The notes below the pieces were generated by a model. That model did not search any database, was not told the DNA's origin, and saw only the letters and a program-made list of their open reading frames with translations. Of a DNA stretch of 37,075 nt, positions 29,724 through 37,075 are shown piece after piece. The stretch comes from Actinomycetes bacterium (GTDB lineage: Bacteria > Actinomycetota > Acidimicrobiia > Acidimicrobiales > JAKAVM01): contig JAKAWH010000019.1 in NCBI GenBank assembly GCA_021817065.1, positions 1 to 37,075 on the forward strand, written 5' to 3'. The first letter of the stretch is position 1. Each line of letters opens with the position of its first letter. The position numbers were made by a program, and so were the translations under genes.

Positions 29724-30034
29724 TGGAGGCTTCGGTGGCCACCACCCAGAACTCCTCAGGTGGGTACCCGCCTGAACCCCTCGACCTGGACGCCTTCGCC
29801 GGATGGGTGGGACACCAACTGAGCCTCGGGCGGGTGCCCGAGGCCGGGGAAGACCTGGGAGGATTGCTCGGCGGGGACGATCTGGCCCGCCTCCGGCTGG
29901 CCGGGGCGCTGGACCGGCTCATCGCCGGGGAGGCCCGCCCCCTCGCCGAGATCCACCTGGCCGAGACGGTCCGCGACCTCCACCTCCACTACCTCTACGT
30001 CCTCTCCCTTCCCCTCGAGGAGGCCCTACCGTGA
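29723..30034 (+). CDS. ACP-like small protein lacking the phosphopantetheine serine
   Basis: 103 aa from ATG 29723, which overlaps the upstream TGA by one base. Its TGA overlaps the next GTG as GTGA. An open frame continues far upstream but is antisense or shadow of the preceding gene. Helical, Leu-rich, no signal. It can be aligned by eye with the ACP at 30621: LGGDDLARLRLAGALDRLIA matches LGLDSLQVLLLLDTLDGLAA, and HLAETVRDLHLHYL matches ILTLGDAYSCYREQ. The attachment Ser of the ACP DSL motif is Asp53 here (DDL). I infer a degenerate carrier-protein paralogue that may dock with the acyltransferase but cannot carry phosphopantetheine. The alignment is hand made and short, so this is tentative. 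The gene itself is well supported by its tight coupling. Confidence 0.7.
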   Translation: MEASVATTQNSSGGYPPEPLDLDAFAGWVGHQLSLGRVPEAGEDLGGLLGGDDLARLRLAGALDRLIAGEARPLAEIHLAETVRDLHLHYLYVLSLPLEEALP

Positions 30035-30624
30035 ATCCCCTCTCCACCCTTGACCCCGTCTCTCTCGATTCGGCCAGCCCGCCCCGCCTGGCCGGCAAGC
30101 GCTTTTCCCTCACCCCCCTCACCCCCGAGCACCACTACACCGCTTACCGGCTCTCTCTGTCCGAGGAGGTCAACTTCCGCTGGCGCTACCACGGGGCGAT
30201 GCCCACCTGGGAGACCTTCGAGGCCACCCTGCACGCCAACGTACTGGTCCAGTTCCTGGTGGTGGCCAACCAGGATCCCAAGACCCCCATCGGCTTGGTA
30301 ACCGCCTACAACCCAAGCCTCCAGGACGGCACCTGCTACCTGGGGATGGTGGGCAGCAGGAAGATGGGGGCGGGGGTGCTGGAGGGATTCATCCTGGTGA
30401 CCGGCTACCTCTTCGACGTCTGGCCCCTGCGCAAGATCTACATGGAGTCCCCCGAGTTCAATCTCGGCCAGTTCGCCTCGGCGATCCAGTTGGGCTACCT
30501 CCACGAGGAGGGCCGGCTGGCCGAGCACCGCTACTACCAGGGACGCTACTGGGACCACCTCACCTACGCCCTCTACCGGGAGGACTACGCGAAGTTCGGG
30601 ATCGACCACCCCGACCTGGTATGA
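30031..30624 (+). CDS. GNAT-fold acyltransferase (RimJ/RimL-like)
   Basis: 197 aa from GTG 30031 (GTGA overlap with the gene before). The N-terminal strand KRFSLTPLTPEHHYTAYRLS and FRWRYHGAMPTWETFEATLH are followed by PIGLVTAYNPSLQDGTCYLG and the CoA/pantetheine loop SRKMGAGVLEGFILV (RxxGxG pattern). VWPLRKIYMESPEFNLGQFA and LGYLHEEGRLAEHRYYQGRY with a YWDHLTYALYRE ending are those of GNAT proteins acting on amines of peptides or small molecules. The stop overlaps the ATG of an acyl carrier protein (ATGA). Acyl-ACP may therefore be the donor instead of acetyl-CoA, as for some GNAT N-acyltransferases. This is inference from context. Confidence 0.85.
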   Translation: MNPLSTLDPVSLDSASPPRLAGKRFSLTPLTPEHHYTAYRLSLSEEVNFRWRYHGAMPTWETFEATLHANVLVQFLVVANQDPKTPIGLVTAYNPSLQDGTCYLGMVGSRKMGAGVLEGFILVTGYLFDVWPLRKIYMESPEFNLGQFASAIQLGYLHEEGRLAEHRYYQGRYWDHLTYALYREDYAKFGIDHPDLV

Positions 30625-30896
30625 GCGTGAACTTCGCCGAGTTCTGCGCCACCCTGTTCGGGGAGATCGGGGGTCCCCCCAGCTTGCCCATCGGCCCGGA
30701 GACCCGTCTCTACGAGGACCTGGGGCTGGATTCCCTCCAGGTGCTCCTCCTGCTGGACACCCTCGACGGGCTGGCCGCTGATTCGAGCGACGGCTCCGGC
30801 GGTCCGGAGGCCCCGCTGGCGATCCTCACCCTGGGCGACGCCTACTCCTGCTACCGGGAGCAGGCCGGCAGGACACCGCTGGCCGTCGCCGGCTGA
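30621..30896 (+). CDS. acyl carrier protein
   Basis: 91 aa from ATG 30621, overlapping the GNAT stop (ATGA). PETRLYEDLGLDSLQVLLLL is a canonical carrier-protein helix II with the phosphopantetheine Ser38 in DSL. ILTLGDAYSCYREQ is the fourth helix. It is not in a fatty-acid synthesis cluster, so it is a dedicated carrier. The last gene of the four-gene unit, it ends 10 bp from the convergent gene on the other strand. It needs activation by a phosphopantetheinyl transferase and loading by an acyl- or aminoacyl-ligase, neither of which is in the window. Confidence 0.85.
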   Translation: MSVNFAEFCATLFGEIGGPPSLPIGPETRLYEDLGLDSLQVLLLLDTLDGLAADSSDGSGGPEAPLAILTLGDAYSCYREQAGRTPLAVAG

Positions 30897-30906
30897 GCCC
30901 TGCTCC

Positions 30907-32118
30907 TCACCCGGCCCGGCGCACCCGGCTGGGCACCGACCACAGGGGCATCGCATCGGCGCCTCCCGCCGGGTCGACCCAGGCGACCGAAGCGGCCATC
31001 GTCGAATCAACCGTGGAGGGTGCTTGCTGCCCGGGTGCTTGCTGCCCCGAGCCTCCCGGCAGAGTGAATTGCTGCTTCAACCCCAAGCTGTTGCTCTGGA
31101 ACAGGGCGGGCTCCGCCGACCGGAGCTCCCGGACCTCCCCGGTGGCCGGGTCCACCACCAGGGTTACCGGGCCCAGGGCGAACCCTTCCCCGCTCCGCCC
31201 CGAATGGTCCTCCACCACGCCGAGCTGGCGGATGCCGGGCATCACGGCCAGCACCGTGTACAACGCGGAGGCGAGCGCCGGGCTGCCCCCCACCTCAGGA
31301 CCGAGCAGCAGCAGGGCCACCCGGTCGAACTCGGCCCGGTCCACCCCCCCGGCCAGGGCCGGGGAGATCGCGTCCAGGGGACCGATTCCGGTCCTACCTG
31401 CCTCCAACAACGGCCCGAGCTTCCCCGGGTCGGTGGGCAGGCTGCCCACATCGAGAACCGTGTACCCGAACGCCTGCGATGCTCCCGCGAACCCGTGAGC
31501 CGCCTGCACCACCGCTCTCCCCAGGTCGGGCTGGGGAAGTACCGGCGTCACCGAAAGGCCGGCATCCTGCCAAGCTCTCATATCAGCCGGAGAGGCGAAG
31601 CGGGCCGAGCCGAAGTTGTTCCGGTAGTAGACGGTTCCCGCGGTATTCACCCAGGACTCCAATGAGGCAAGCACGGTGGCAGTGACCGGGACGCCGGTGG
31701 TGAGGCTCACCGCGAAGGAGGCGTTCATCCTGGTGTGCAGATAGTCTCCCGGCCCGAGGGTCACCGCTGGCTGCGCCCCCGCCCGGTGGGCGATCTTGGT
31801 CAGCTCGGAGGCCCCTGCCGGCGACGTGGAGTGAAGGGGGGAGGGCACCACCCCGACCACCACCAGCACGGCAACCACCGCCGTTACTGCCCCCAGCGTC
31901 CAGGCGGGAGGGCGCCACCTCACCGTTCCGACCGCCCGCCGGGCTCGCGACGAAATCGCCGAAAGGTCGAGCGGGTGCGGAAACCCGTCCTCCGAAAGGA
32001 TCCTCTCCAGGAGGGCCTGCGCGGACGGCGAGTCTGCACCGGGGATCACCGCTTCCCGCGCCGGATCGGCGCGGGCGATCAGCTCGTCGAGGTCGGGGGT
32101 CATGCTCCGGCGCCCCAT
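30907..32118 (-). CDS. membrane-anchored sigma-factor partner, CU044_5270-like
   Basis: 403 aa from ATG 32118 with AGGGAAGG upstream. A second ATG at 32103 (MTPDLDELIARADPA) is possible. A longer frame to 32280 overlaps the sigma gene and is rejected. The first 90 residues are cytoplasmic, followed by a single membrane span (TLGAVTAVVAVLVVVGVV). The rest is exported: LTKIAHRAGAQPAVTLGPGD followed by YLHTRM, a long mixed domain with LGLKQQF, and a short GQQAPGQQAP repeat. Architecture and position directly after an ECF sigma gene are those of CU044_5270 family proteins, thought to act as anti-sigma-like or sensor partners. No zinc-binding anti-sigma motif (HxxxCxxC) is visible, so the anti-sigma role is inferred from context. 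Confidence 0.7.
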   Translation of the reverse strand: MGRRSMTPDLDELIARADPAREAVIPGADSPSAQALLERILSEDGFPHPLDLSAISSRARRAVGTVRWRPPAWTLGAVTAVVAVLVVVGVVPSPLHSTSPAGASELTKIAHRAGAQPAVTLGPGDYLHTRMNASFAVSLTTGVPVTATVLASLESWVNTAGTVYYRNNFGSARFASPADMRAWQDAGLSVTPVLPQPDLGRAVVQAAHGFAGASQAFGYTVLDVGSLPTDPGKLGPLLEAGRTGIGPLDAISPALAGGVDRAEFDRVALLLLGPEVGGSPALASALYTVLAVMPGIRQLGVVEDHSGRSGEGFALGPVTLVVDPATGEVRELRSAEPALFQSNSLGLKQQFTLPGGSGQQAPGQQAPSTVDSTMAASVAWVDPAGGADAMPLWSVPSRVRRAG

Positions 32119-32167
32119 CAAGCACCCTTCCCTAAGGGGCGTGCCGCAGCATTCGCGATAACAGTCA

Positions 32168-32752
32168 TCAGGTCCCCTCCCCGAAGGCGGGAGTGGATCC
32201 GGCGAACCCGGAGAACTCGCCGGGCTCCTGGGGCGGTAATCTGAGGCTTGCCCGCAGCTTCTTCTTGGCCCGGTAGGCACGGATGCTCACCGCGTTGGGG
32301 GTGACTCCGAGGACCCGTGCCACGTCAGCAGTGGACAGATCCTCCCAGTGGAGGAGGCGAAGCACTTCGGCGTCAGCGGGAGGTAAGCCGGCCATCGCCA
32401 CCCTCACCTGCTGCACGTCGACTCCCGAGTCGCCGATAAAGTCCCAACCGGCAAGCTCCGGCTTGAGGGCCTCGCGGCGGGCTCTCTCCATCGCCTGGGA
32501 GCGACGATAGCTGGAGCGCTTCTGGCGGAGGACGATGTTGCCGGCAACCCCAAAAAGCCAGCAGCGGTCAGAGGGTGGATCGGGAACTTCGCCGATCTTG
32601 TCCCAGGCGACAGCGAAGACCTCCGCCACCACGTCTTCCACCGAATCCCGGTCACCCAGGAGCCGCCTCATCGAATAAGCGTAGAGCGCGGAATAGGAGG
32701 ACTCGTAGAGCAGGCGGAACCGCCTCTCGTCGTCCGTGCTACCCGGGTCCAC
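32168..32752 (-). CDS. ECF sigma factor
   Basis: 194 aa from GTG 32752, chosen because GAGGAGAG lies 5-7 bases upstream. An ATG at 32767 (199 aa) has no Shine-Dalgarno of its own. Region 2 is FRLLYESSYSALYAYSMRRL, DSVEDVVAEVFAVAWDKIGE and SDRCWLFGVAGNIVLRQKRS. Region 4 is VRVAMAGLPPADAEVLRLLH, WEDLSTADVARVLGVTPNAV and SIRAYRAKKKLRASL. There is no region 1.1 or 3, so it is group IV (ECF). It binds core RNA polymerase and directs it to stress or envelope promoters. The gene is 49 bp upstream of its putative membrane partner on the same strand. Confidence 0.92.
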   Translation of the reverse strand: MDPGSTDDERRFRLLYESSYSALYAYSMRRLLGDRDSVEDVVAEVFAVAWDKIGEVPDPPSDRCWLFGVAGNIVLRQKRSSYRRSQAMERARREALKPELAGWDFIGDSGVDVQQVRVAMAGLPPADAEVLRLLHWEDLSTADVARVLGVTPNAVSIRAYRAKKKLRASLRLPPQEPGEFSGFAGSTPAFGEGT

Positions 32753-32851
32753 GTGCTCTCCTCGCATAACCGCCGCAACCAAGATTATCTGGCTACAGCC
32801 GGAGATGCCCCCCGGTCGGCTAGGCGTGAGCTTCAGTCACCAGAACCCGGG

Positions 32852-32870
32852 CCGGGGAAACAAGCCCCGG
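32852..32870 (-). terminator. possible terminator after nrdJ
   Basis: Inverted repeat CCGGGG (32852-32857) and CCCCGG (32865-32870) with a 7-nt loop, about 20 bp after the nrdJ stop. There is no clear U-tract on the transcribed strand, so efficiency is doubtful. Confidence 0.35.
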
Positions 32871-32889
32871 ACTTAACCGTGGGGAGGAT

Positions 32890-35800
32890 TCACGAACACC
32901 CGCTGGTCGCCCCGCACGCCGGGCACACGTAGCACGATCCTGCCCGCTGCATGACGTTGCCGCACTGGTAGCAGTAGGGCGCGTCCCGTGCCTCGGTGCG
33001 CGCCGCGGACATTTCCGCTGCTGCCGGTGCGATCATCGGGAGCGCCGGCTGCGAGAGAGTGTCCCCCATATCGCCGTCCAGATGACCCAGGTTGGGAGTC
33101 GCGGCTTCCTCGACGCCGGGAAGGGTGGGCTGGATCCGCTCATGGCTGGTCAGCACACCCAGCTCCTCGCGCTCCTCGCTGTTCAGGTAGTCCACCGCCA
33201 GCCGGCGGAAGATGTAGTCCACCAAAGATGTCGCGATCCGCAGCTCAGGATCGTCGGTCATGCCCGCCGGATCGAAGCGCATATTGGTGTACTTGCGGAC
33301 GAAGGTGGCCAGCGGCACCCCGTGCTGAAGGCCGAGACTGACCGAGATCGAGAAAGCGTCCATGATGCCCGCCAGGGTGGAGCCCTGCTTGGACACTTTC
33401 ATGAACACCTCCCCAGGACGGCCGTCGTCGTACTCGCCGACCGTCACGTAGCCTTCGCAGTCGGCCACCCGGAAGTGGAAGGTGGAGGACCGGCGGCGGC
33501 GGGGCAGCCGTTCCCGGATCGGCCGCTTCACTGCCACCTCGGTCTGGAGGCGCTGCTCCAGCTCCTCGATACGACGGCTCAACTCAGGGTCACGGGCGGT
33601 TTCCGCGATCGAATGGCCCATCACATCCTTGTCGTCCTTCTTGGTGGTGGAGAGCGGCTGGGCGACCTTGCAGTTGTCGCGGTAGATGGCGATCGCCTTC
33701 AGACCCAGTTTCCACGCCTGCATGTGGGCCTCTTCGACGTCCTCGACGGTGACGTCGTCAGGGAGATTGACCGTCTTGCTGATCGCGCCGCTGATGAAGG
33801 GCTGCACCGCCGACATCATCTTGATGTGACCCATGTGGTGGATGACGTTGTCCCCCATCGAGCAGGCGAAGACGGGTAGGTGTGCAGAACTGAGGTGGGG
33901 TGCGCCCATGATCGACTTGTGCTCGTCGATGTAGCCGACGATGTCGTCGATCTGCTCCCGGGAGTAGCCGAGATTGCTCAACGCCCGGGGAACCGTCTGG
34001 TTGACGATCGACATGGTGCCGCCCCCCACCAGCTTCTTGGTCTTGACCAGACCCAGGTCCGGCTCGATACCTGTCGTATCACAATCCATAAGCAGGCCGA
34101 TAGTCCCAGTAGGTGCCAACACGGTCGCCTGGGAGTTGCGCACGCCGTACGCCTCCCCCAGTTCCACCGCGGCGTCCCACGCCTCCTGTGCAGCCGAGAG
34201 CAGGTCGAGGGGAACCTTGGTCTCGTCGATCTTGGCGGCTTCCCCGCGGTGCATACGCAAGACGTTCAGCATCGCCTCGGCGTTGTCGTGATACCCGGCA
34301 AAAGGCCCCATCCGGGCGGCAATACGCGCCGAAACGGAGTAGGCATGGCCGGTCATGAGGGAAGTAATGGCTCCCGCCCATGCCCGCCCTTCGTCCGAGT
34401 CGTAGGCGTGACCCTCCGCCATGAGGAGCGCGCCTAGGTTCGCGTATCCCAACCCGAGCTGGCGGAACCGGCGCGATGTCTCTCCTATCTTGGCGGTCGG
34501 ATAATCAGCATTCCCCACCAATATCTCCTGTGCAGTGAACACCACGTCGATGGCGGCCTTGAATCCGACCGTGTCGAACGACCCATCGTCGTTCAAGAAC
34601 TTCATCAGGTTCAAACTGGCAAGATTGCACGCTGAGTTGTCGAGATGCATGTACTCGGAACAATTCCGTACTACGACACCATCCACGACGTAGGAGTGGT
34701 TGCGGGGCTCGGACAGGTTGTAGGTGAGTTCGACGCCGTCGTCGGACCTCTCTACCAATCGCGCCGTACGGCGCACGTTGTAGGTGCTCACCGGATCATC
34801 GACTACCAGCTCCCGAAGGAGTGCTGCCTTCCGTGAAAGGGAAAAACCGATCAGGCGGGCAAACTCGACGATCGACGAAGATGTGACCCGGAGATCGTAT
34901 GCACTCGATTGCCCGTAGTGCTTGGTCTCTCCTGCCTTGGTGACATAGGAGAACGCGCCCTTGTCGGATTCCCCGCGAACCGTATATACACGGCTGAAAA
35001 TGCCGAGTGTGCACAGCAATCGCTGCACACCCTTGAGGAACTCACGTGACGTCGAGCCGAGACCGACGTAGGAACCCTTGTGGCGGTCGACACGAACACA
35101 CCCGTCGGCGTCGTAAAGTCCGCGAAGAAACCCAGTCACAGCGTGCTCCGGAGCCTGCTCGATCGCCCAAGGGACCTCCTTGAAGGGGCCCTTCACCGAC
35201 TTCACCCCGAGCGACTCGAGAAACATCTTGAAGGGACGCCGAGAGATCCTGAGCTGGGCCGTTCCGTTGGGCTGTTCGGAGACCTTCGGAGCCGCGCCGC
35301 CATTGATCCAGGCCGCCAGCTCTAGATGAAATGGCAGAACCTCTGTGCGGTCTTCCGCGCTCCCGTAGATCGTTGAGGTCGTGCTGCCCGAAGTGGAGCC
35401 GTCGCCGACAAGCCAACCGAGATAGTGCGCGAACTGCTCTGTCCACTCTGAGGGGAAGGACAGAGCTTTGTCGTGGTCGCCCTTCGATCGGTAGCCCAAA
35501 GGATCGGACGGAACAGGAAGGCAGTGGTCTGCGTTCACGGCCGGGGCACGATGGTCGAGCAATTGGACGTCGTCTTCCGCCATCAACTCCTGTGCCTCGA
35601 CATATCCGCGATTTGAGGTGTAGATACGGTGGCCGGGAGTGCAGCGGAGCTCCATGCCGTTGTCGAAGCGGAGCCTCACGATCTGGTTGTAGCCAGTGAT
35701 CATGAACGCCTCGGGCGATGTGATCGACACGCTGGCCACCGGTGAGTCGGAGTTGGTCATGTCGTGGGTATATACGCCGAACTGTTCGCCTGAGTTCACC

Positions 35801-36927
35801 CGTCCGATCAGCTCATCGAAGCGAATCAGGCCCTTGTCCGTATGCACTTTGGCGTCACCGGGAAAGCATGGATTACTCGCATTGATGCGACCGGTGTTCG
35901 GGGCAGTATGCCACCGGTTGATGGTGGAGTCGAACTGCATCCCTGGGTCGGCGCACTCCCATGCAGCCTGGGCAATCTGCCGGAAAAGGTCGCGCGCGGT
36001 GACCGTCTCGATGACCGATCCATCGGTGACCGCGGTGAGGTTCCAGTCGGCATCGTCGAGAACCGCCTGCATGAACTCGTCGGTGACCCGTACCGAATTG
36101 TTGGCATTCTGGTACTGGAGCGAGTAGTTGTCCTTGCCATCGAGGTCCATGTCGAAACCGGCTTCAGAGAGCGCGCGCGCCTTGCGCTCCTCGACCGCCT
36201 TGCACCAGATGAAATCCTCGATATCGGGGTGGTCGACATCGAGGATCACCATCTTGGCCGCCCTTCGGGTCTTACCGCCCGACTTGATCGTTCCGGCCGA
36301 CGCGTCGGCACCCCGCATGAAACTGACGGGGCCCGAGGCGGTCCCACCGCCCTTGAGTCCCTCCTTCGACGAGCGGATGGTGGAGAGATTGATGCCCGAA
36401 CCAGATCCCCCCTTGAAGATGATTCCTTCCTCGGTGTACCAGTTGAGGATAGAGCGCATCGAATCGTCGACCGCAAGGATGAAACATGCGCTCGCCTGCT
36501 GCGGCACGCCGCCGACGCCGATGTTGAACCACACGGGGGAGTTGAAGGCCGCCTTCTGGTGGACGATGAGATGCTTCAGCTCGTCGCGGAAAGCGGTTGC
36601 TTCGTGACGGTCGACGAAGTAGCCGTCGGCGACTCCCCACTCTGCGATGGTGTCGACGATCCGATCGGCCACCTGGCGTAGGGAAGTCTCCCGTTCGGGG
36701 GTGCCCGGGGTCCCCCGGAAGTACTTCTGTGCCAGGATGTTGGTCGCGTTCAGGCTCCAGTTCCGGGGAATCTCGACCCCCAGCTGCTCGAAGGCAACCG
36801 TCCCGTCCCGGAAATTGGTTATCCGGGCATCCCGCAATTCCCACTCCACTTCGTCATAGGGATGTACCCCCTCAACGGTGAAGTGCCGGCGGATGCCGAT
36901 TCCCAGCTGCTGCGGAGCCATTGTCAT
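32890..36927 (-). CDS. nrdJ: adenosylcobalamin-dependent ribonucleotide reductase (class II) with intein
   Basis: Precursor 1345 aa, start ATG 36927 with AAGGAAGG eight bases upstream. A second ATG is two codons later. The N-extein (1-353) has ERETSLRQVADRIVDTIAEW, QKAAFNSPVWFNIGVGG, ASACFILAVDDSM, GIIFKGGSGSGINLS, RGADASAGTIKSGGKTRRAA and WHTAPNTGRINASNP. The C-extein (756-1345) starts CSEYMHLDNSACNLASLNLM and includes VLAPTGTIGLLMDCDTTGIE and QPFISGAISKTVNLPDD. The N-P-C-S-E string is the NxCxE active site with the thiyl-radical Cys. The C-terminal YCYQCGNVMQRAGSCYVCPA and CGATSGCS carries the thiol shuttle and zinc-like cysteines. The enzyme makes deoxyribonucleotides with or without oxygen. 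Mature length after splicing would be 943 aa. NrdR-box-like sites lie upstream. Confidence 0.96.
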   Translation of the reverse strand: MTMAPQQLGIGIRRHFTVEGVHPYDEVEWELRDARITNFRDGTVAFEQLGVEIPRNWSLNATNILAQKYFRGTPGTPERETSLRQVADRIVDTIAEWGVADGYFVDRHEATAFRDELKHLIVHQKAAFNSPVWFNIGVGGVPQQASACFILAVDDSMRSILNWYTEEGIIFKGGSGSGINLSTIRSSKEGLKGGGTASGPVSFMRGADASAGTIKSGGKTRRAAKMVILDVDHPDIEDFIWCKAVEERKARALSEAGFDMDLDGKDNYSLQYQNANNSVRVTDEFMQAVLDDADWNLTAVTDGSVIETVTARDLFRQIAQAAWECADPGMQFDSTINRWHTAPNTGRINASNPCFPGDAKVHTDKGLIRFDELIGRVNSGEQFGVYTHDMTNSDSPVASVSITSPEAFMITGYNQIVRLRFDNGMELRCTPGHRIYTSNRGYVEAQELMAEDDVQLLDHRAPAVNADHCLPVPSDPLGYRSKGDHDKALSFPSEWTEQFAHYLGWLVGDGSTSGSTTSTIYGSAEDRTEVLPFHLELAAWINGGAAPKVSEQPNGTAQLRISRRPFKMFLESLGVKSVKGPFKEVPWAIEQAPEHAVTGFLRGLYDADGCVRVDRHKGSYVGLGSTSREFLKGVQRLLCTLGIFSRVYTVRGESDKGAFSYVTKAGETKHYGQSSAYDLRVTSSSIVEFARLIGFSLSRKAALLRELVVDDPVSTYNVRRTARLVERSDDGVELTYNLSEPRNHSYVVDGVVVRNCSEYMHLDNSACNLASLNLMKFLNDDGSFDTVGFKAAIDVVFTAQEILVGNADYPTAKIGETSRRFRQLGLGYANLGALLMAEGHAYDSDEGRAWAGAITSLMTGHAYSVSARIAARMGPFAGYHDNAEAMLNVLRMHRGEAAKIDETKVPLDLLSAAQEAWDAAVELGEAYGVRNSQATVLAPTGTIGLLMDCDTTGIEPDLGLVKTKKLVGGGTMSIVNQTVPRALSNLGYSREQIDDIVGYIDEHKSIMGAPHLSSAHLPVFACSMGDNVIHHMGHIKMMSAVQPFISGAISKTVNLPDDVTVEDVEEAHMQAWKLGLKAIAIYRDNCKVAQPLSTTKKDDKDVMGHSIAETARDPELSRRIEELEQRLQTEVAVKRPIRERLPRRRRSSTFHFRVADCEGYVTVGEYDDGRPGEVFMKVSKQGSTLAGIMDAFSISVSLGLQHGVPLATFVRKYTNMRFDPAGMTDDPELRIATSLVDYIFRRLAVDYLNSEEREELGVLTSHERIQPTLPGVEEAATPNLGHLDGDMGDTLSQPALPMIAPAAAEMSAARTEARDAPYCYQCGNVMQRAGSCYVCPACGATSGCS
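34663..35868 (-). other. LAGLIDADG intein in NrdJ, 402 aa
   Basis: Residues 354-755 of the precursor. It begins with Cys1 (CFPGDAKVHTDKGLIRFDEL, block A). Block B is LRCTPGHRIYTSNRG, with the His of TxxH replaced by the PGH variant. The homing endonuclease motifs are HYLGWLVGDG (block C) and FLRGLYDADGCVRV (block E), each with its acidic residue. Block F/G is NHSYVVDGVVVRN, ending at Asn755 and followed by Cys+1 of the host. The penultimate residue is Arg (CGG) instead of the usual His. Removal restores the sequence ASNP-CSEY of class II reductases. Splicing is expected but not proven. Confidence 0.93.
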
Positions 36928-36944
36928 TGGGTAATCCTTCCTTT

Positions 36945-36960
36945 CGGCGTCCTCACGCCG
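36945..36960 (-). other. small hairpin in the nrdJ leader
   Basis: CGGCGT (36945-36950) and ACGCCG (36955-36960) with a 4-nt loop lie just upstream of the nrdJ Shine-Dalgarno. The rest of 36928-36999 holds a second short stem CCGTC/GACGG. I see no cobalamin-riboswitch B12 box. Confidence 0.4.
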
Positions 36961-36999
36961 TCCCTTCCCTGAGACGGGTGCGCGGCGTCAGCGGTCAAA

Positions 37000-37015
37000 A
37001 CACAAGATGTTGTGG
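37000..37015 (-). promoter_or_regulatory. NrdR-box-like palindrome, site 1
   Basis: ACACAAGATGTTGTGG resembles the 16-bp NrdR box (ACAC-6 to 8-GTGT type). It lies 73 bp before the nrdJ ATG. Confidence 0.65.
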
Positions 37016-37030
37016 TCCGTTTCCCACCAA

Positions 37031-37046
37031 CCACTAGATGATGTGG
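37031..37046 (-). promoter_or_regulatory. NrdR-box-like palindrome, site 2
   Basis: CCACTAGATGATGTGG lies exactly 31 bp from site 1, start to start. Paired NrdR boxes about three helical turns apart upstream of nrd genes are the known arrangement for this ATP/dATP-sensing repressor. Confidence 0.65.
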
Positions 37047-37075
37047 CGTATGTCTCCAAACTACACCATATCGGA

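Noticed and set aside
36928-36999. Cobalamin riboswitch upstream of the B12-dependent nrdJ
   Set aside because: Only about 70 bp of leader with short hairpins. No B12-box-like sequence was found. NrdR-type sites explain regulation better.

Overview
The window is high-GC (roughly 65 percent) DNA from an actinobacterium. Supporting signs are the ribosomal-protein/RNA polymerase cluster with actinobacterial-type sequences, a DUF2510 protein, secreted proteins with GYW-type repeats, GTG/TTG starts, a hemE-hemH-hemY heme block of the coproporphyrin type, and a B12-dependent (class II) ribonucleotide reductase under an apparent NrdR operator. The repeat families and overall gene content resemble Acidimicrobiia or a related uncultured lineage more than Streptomyces or Mycobacterium; that placement is inference.

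Layout. (1) 1-6205, minus strand: five glycosyltransferase-type genes, each joined to the next by a short stop/start overlap, cut by the left edge. Two are tandem paralogues whose catalytic parts are almost identical in DNA. (2) 6257-9636, plus strand: hemE, hemH (coproporphyrin ferrochelatase) and hemY/cgoX (coproporphyrinogen oxidase). (3) 9690-23842, minus strand: the conserved information-processing cluster in transcription order tRNA-Thr, tRNA-Met, rpmG, tRNA-Trp, secE, nusG, rplK, rplA, leader, rplJ, rplL, terminator plus promoter, rpoB, hairpin, rpoC, followed by a large exported repeat protein. (4) 23909-25377, plus: a GNAT acetyltransferase with a minisatellite-coded N-terminus and a SRAP (YedK/HMCES-type) abasic-site DNA-protein crosslink protein. 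(5) 25281-27147, minus: a lipoprotein, a DUF2510 membrane protein and a membrane-anchored CAP-domain protein. (6) 27148-27676: about 530 bp without a recognisable gene, followed by a small ORF (27677-27865) with a near-ideal Shine-Dalgarno. (7) 27941-28576, minus: an orphan NarL-type response regulator. (8) 28911-30896, plus: a tightly coupled four-gene set encoding an exported six-cysteine protein, an ACP-like protein whose phosphopantetheine serine is replaced by Asp, a GNAT acyltransferase and a canonical acyl carrier protein. (9) 30907-32767, minus: an ECF sigma factor and its membrane-anchored partner. (10) 32890-36927, minus: nrdJ interrupted by a 402-residue LAGLIDADG intein placed exactly before the catalytic thiyl-radical cysteine, with two NrdR-box-like palindromes 31 bp apart upstream.

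The best candidate for an undescribed system is the four-gene set at 28911-30896: carrier-protein chemistry plus an acyltransferase co-translated with an exported protein, beside an orphan response regulator. Other signals worth checking are the 38-nt palindrome between rpoB and rpoC, small duplications at the 3' ends of rplA and rpoC, and the non-standard Arg-Asn end of the NrdJ intein.
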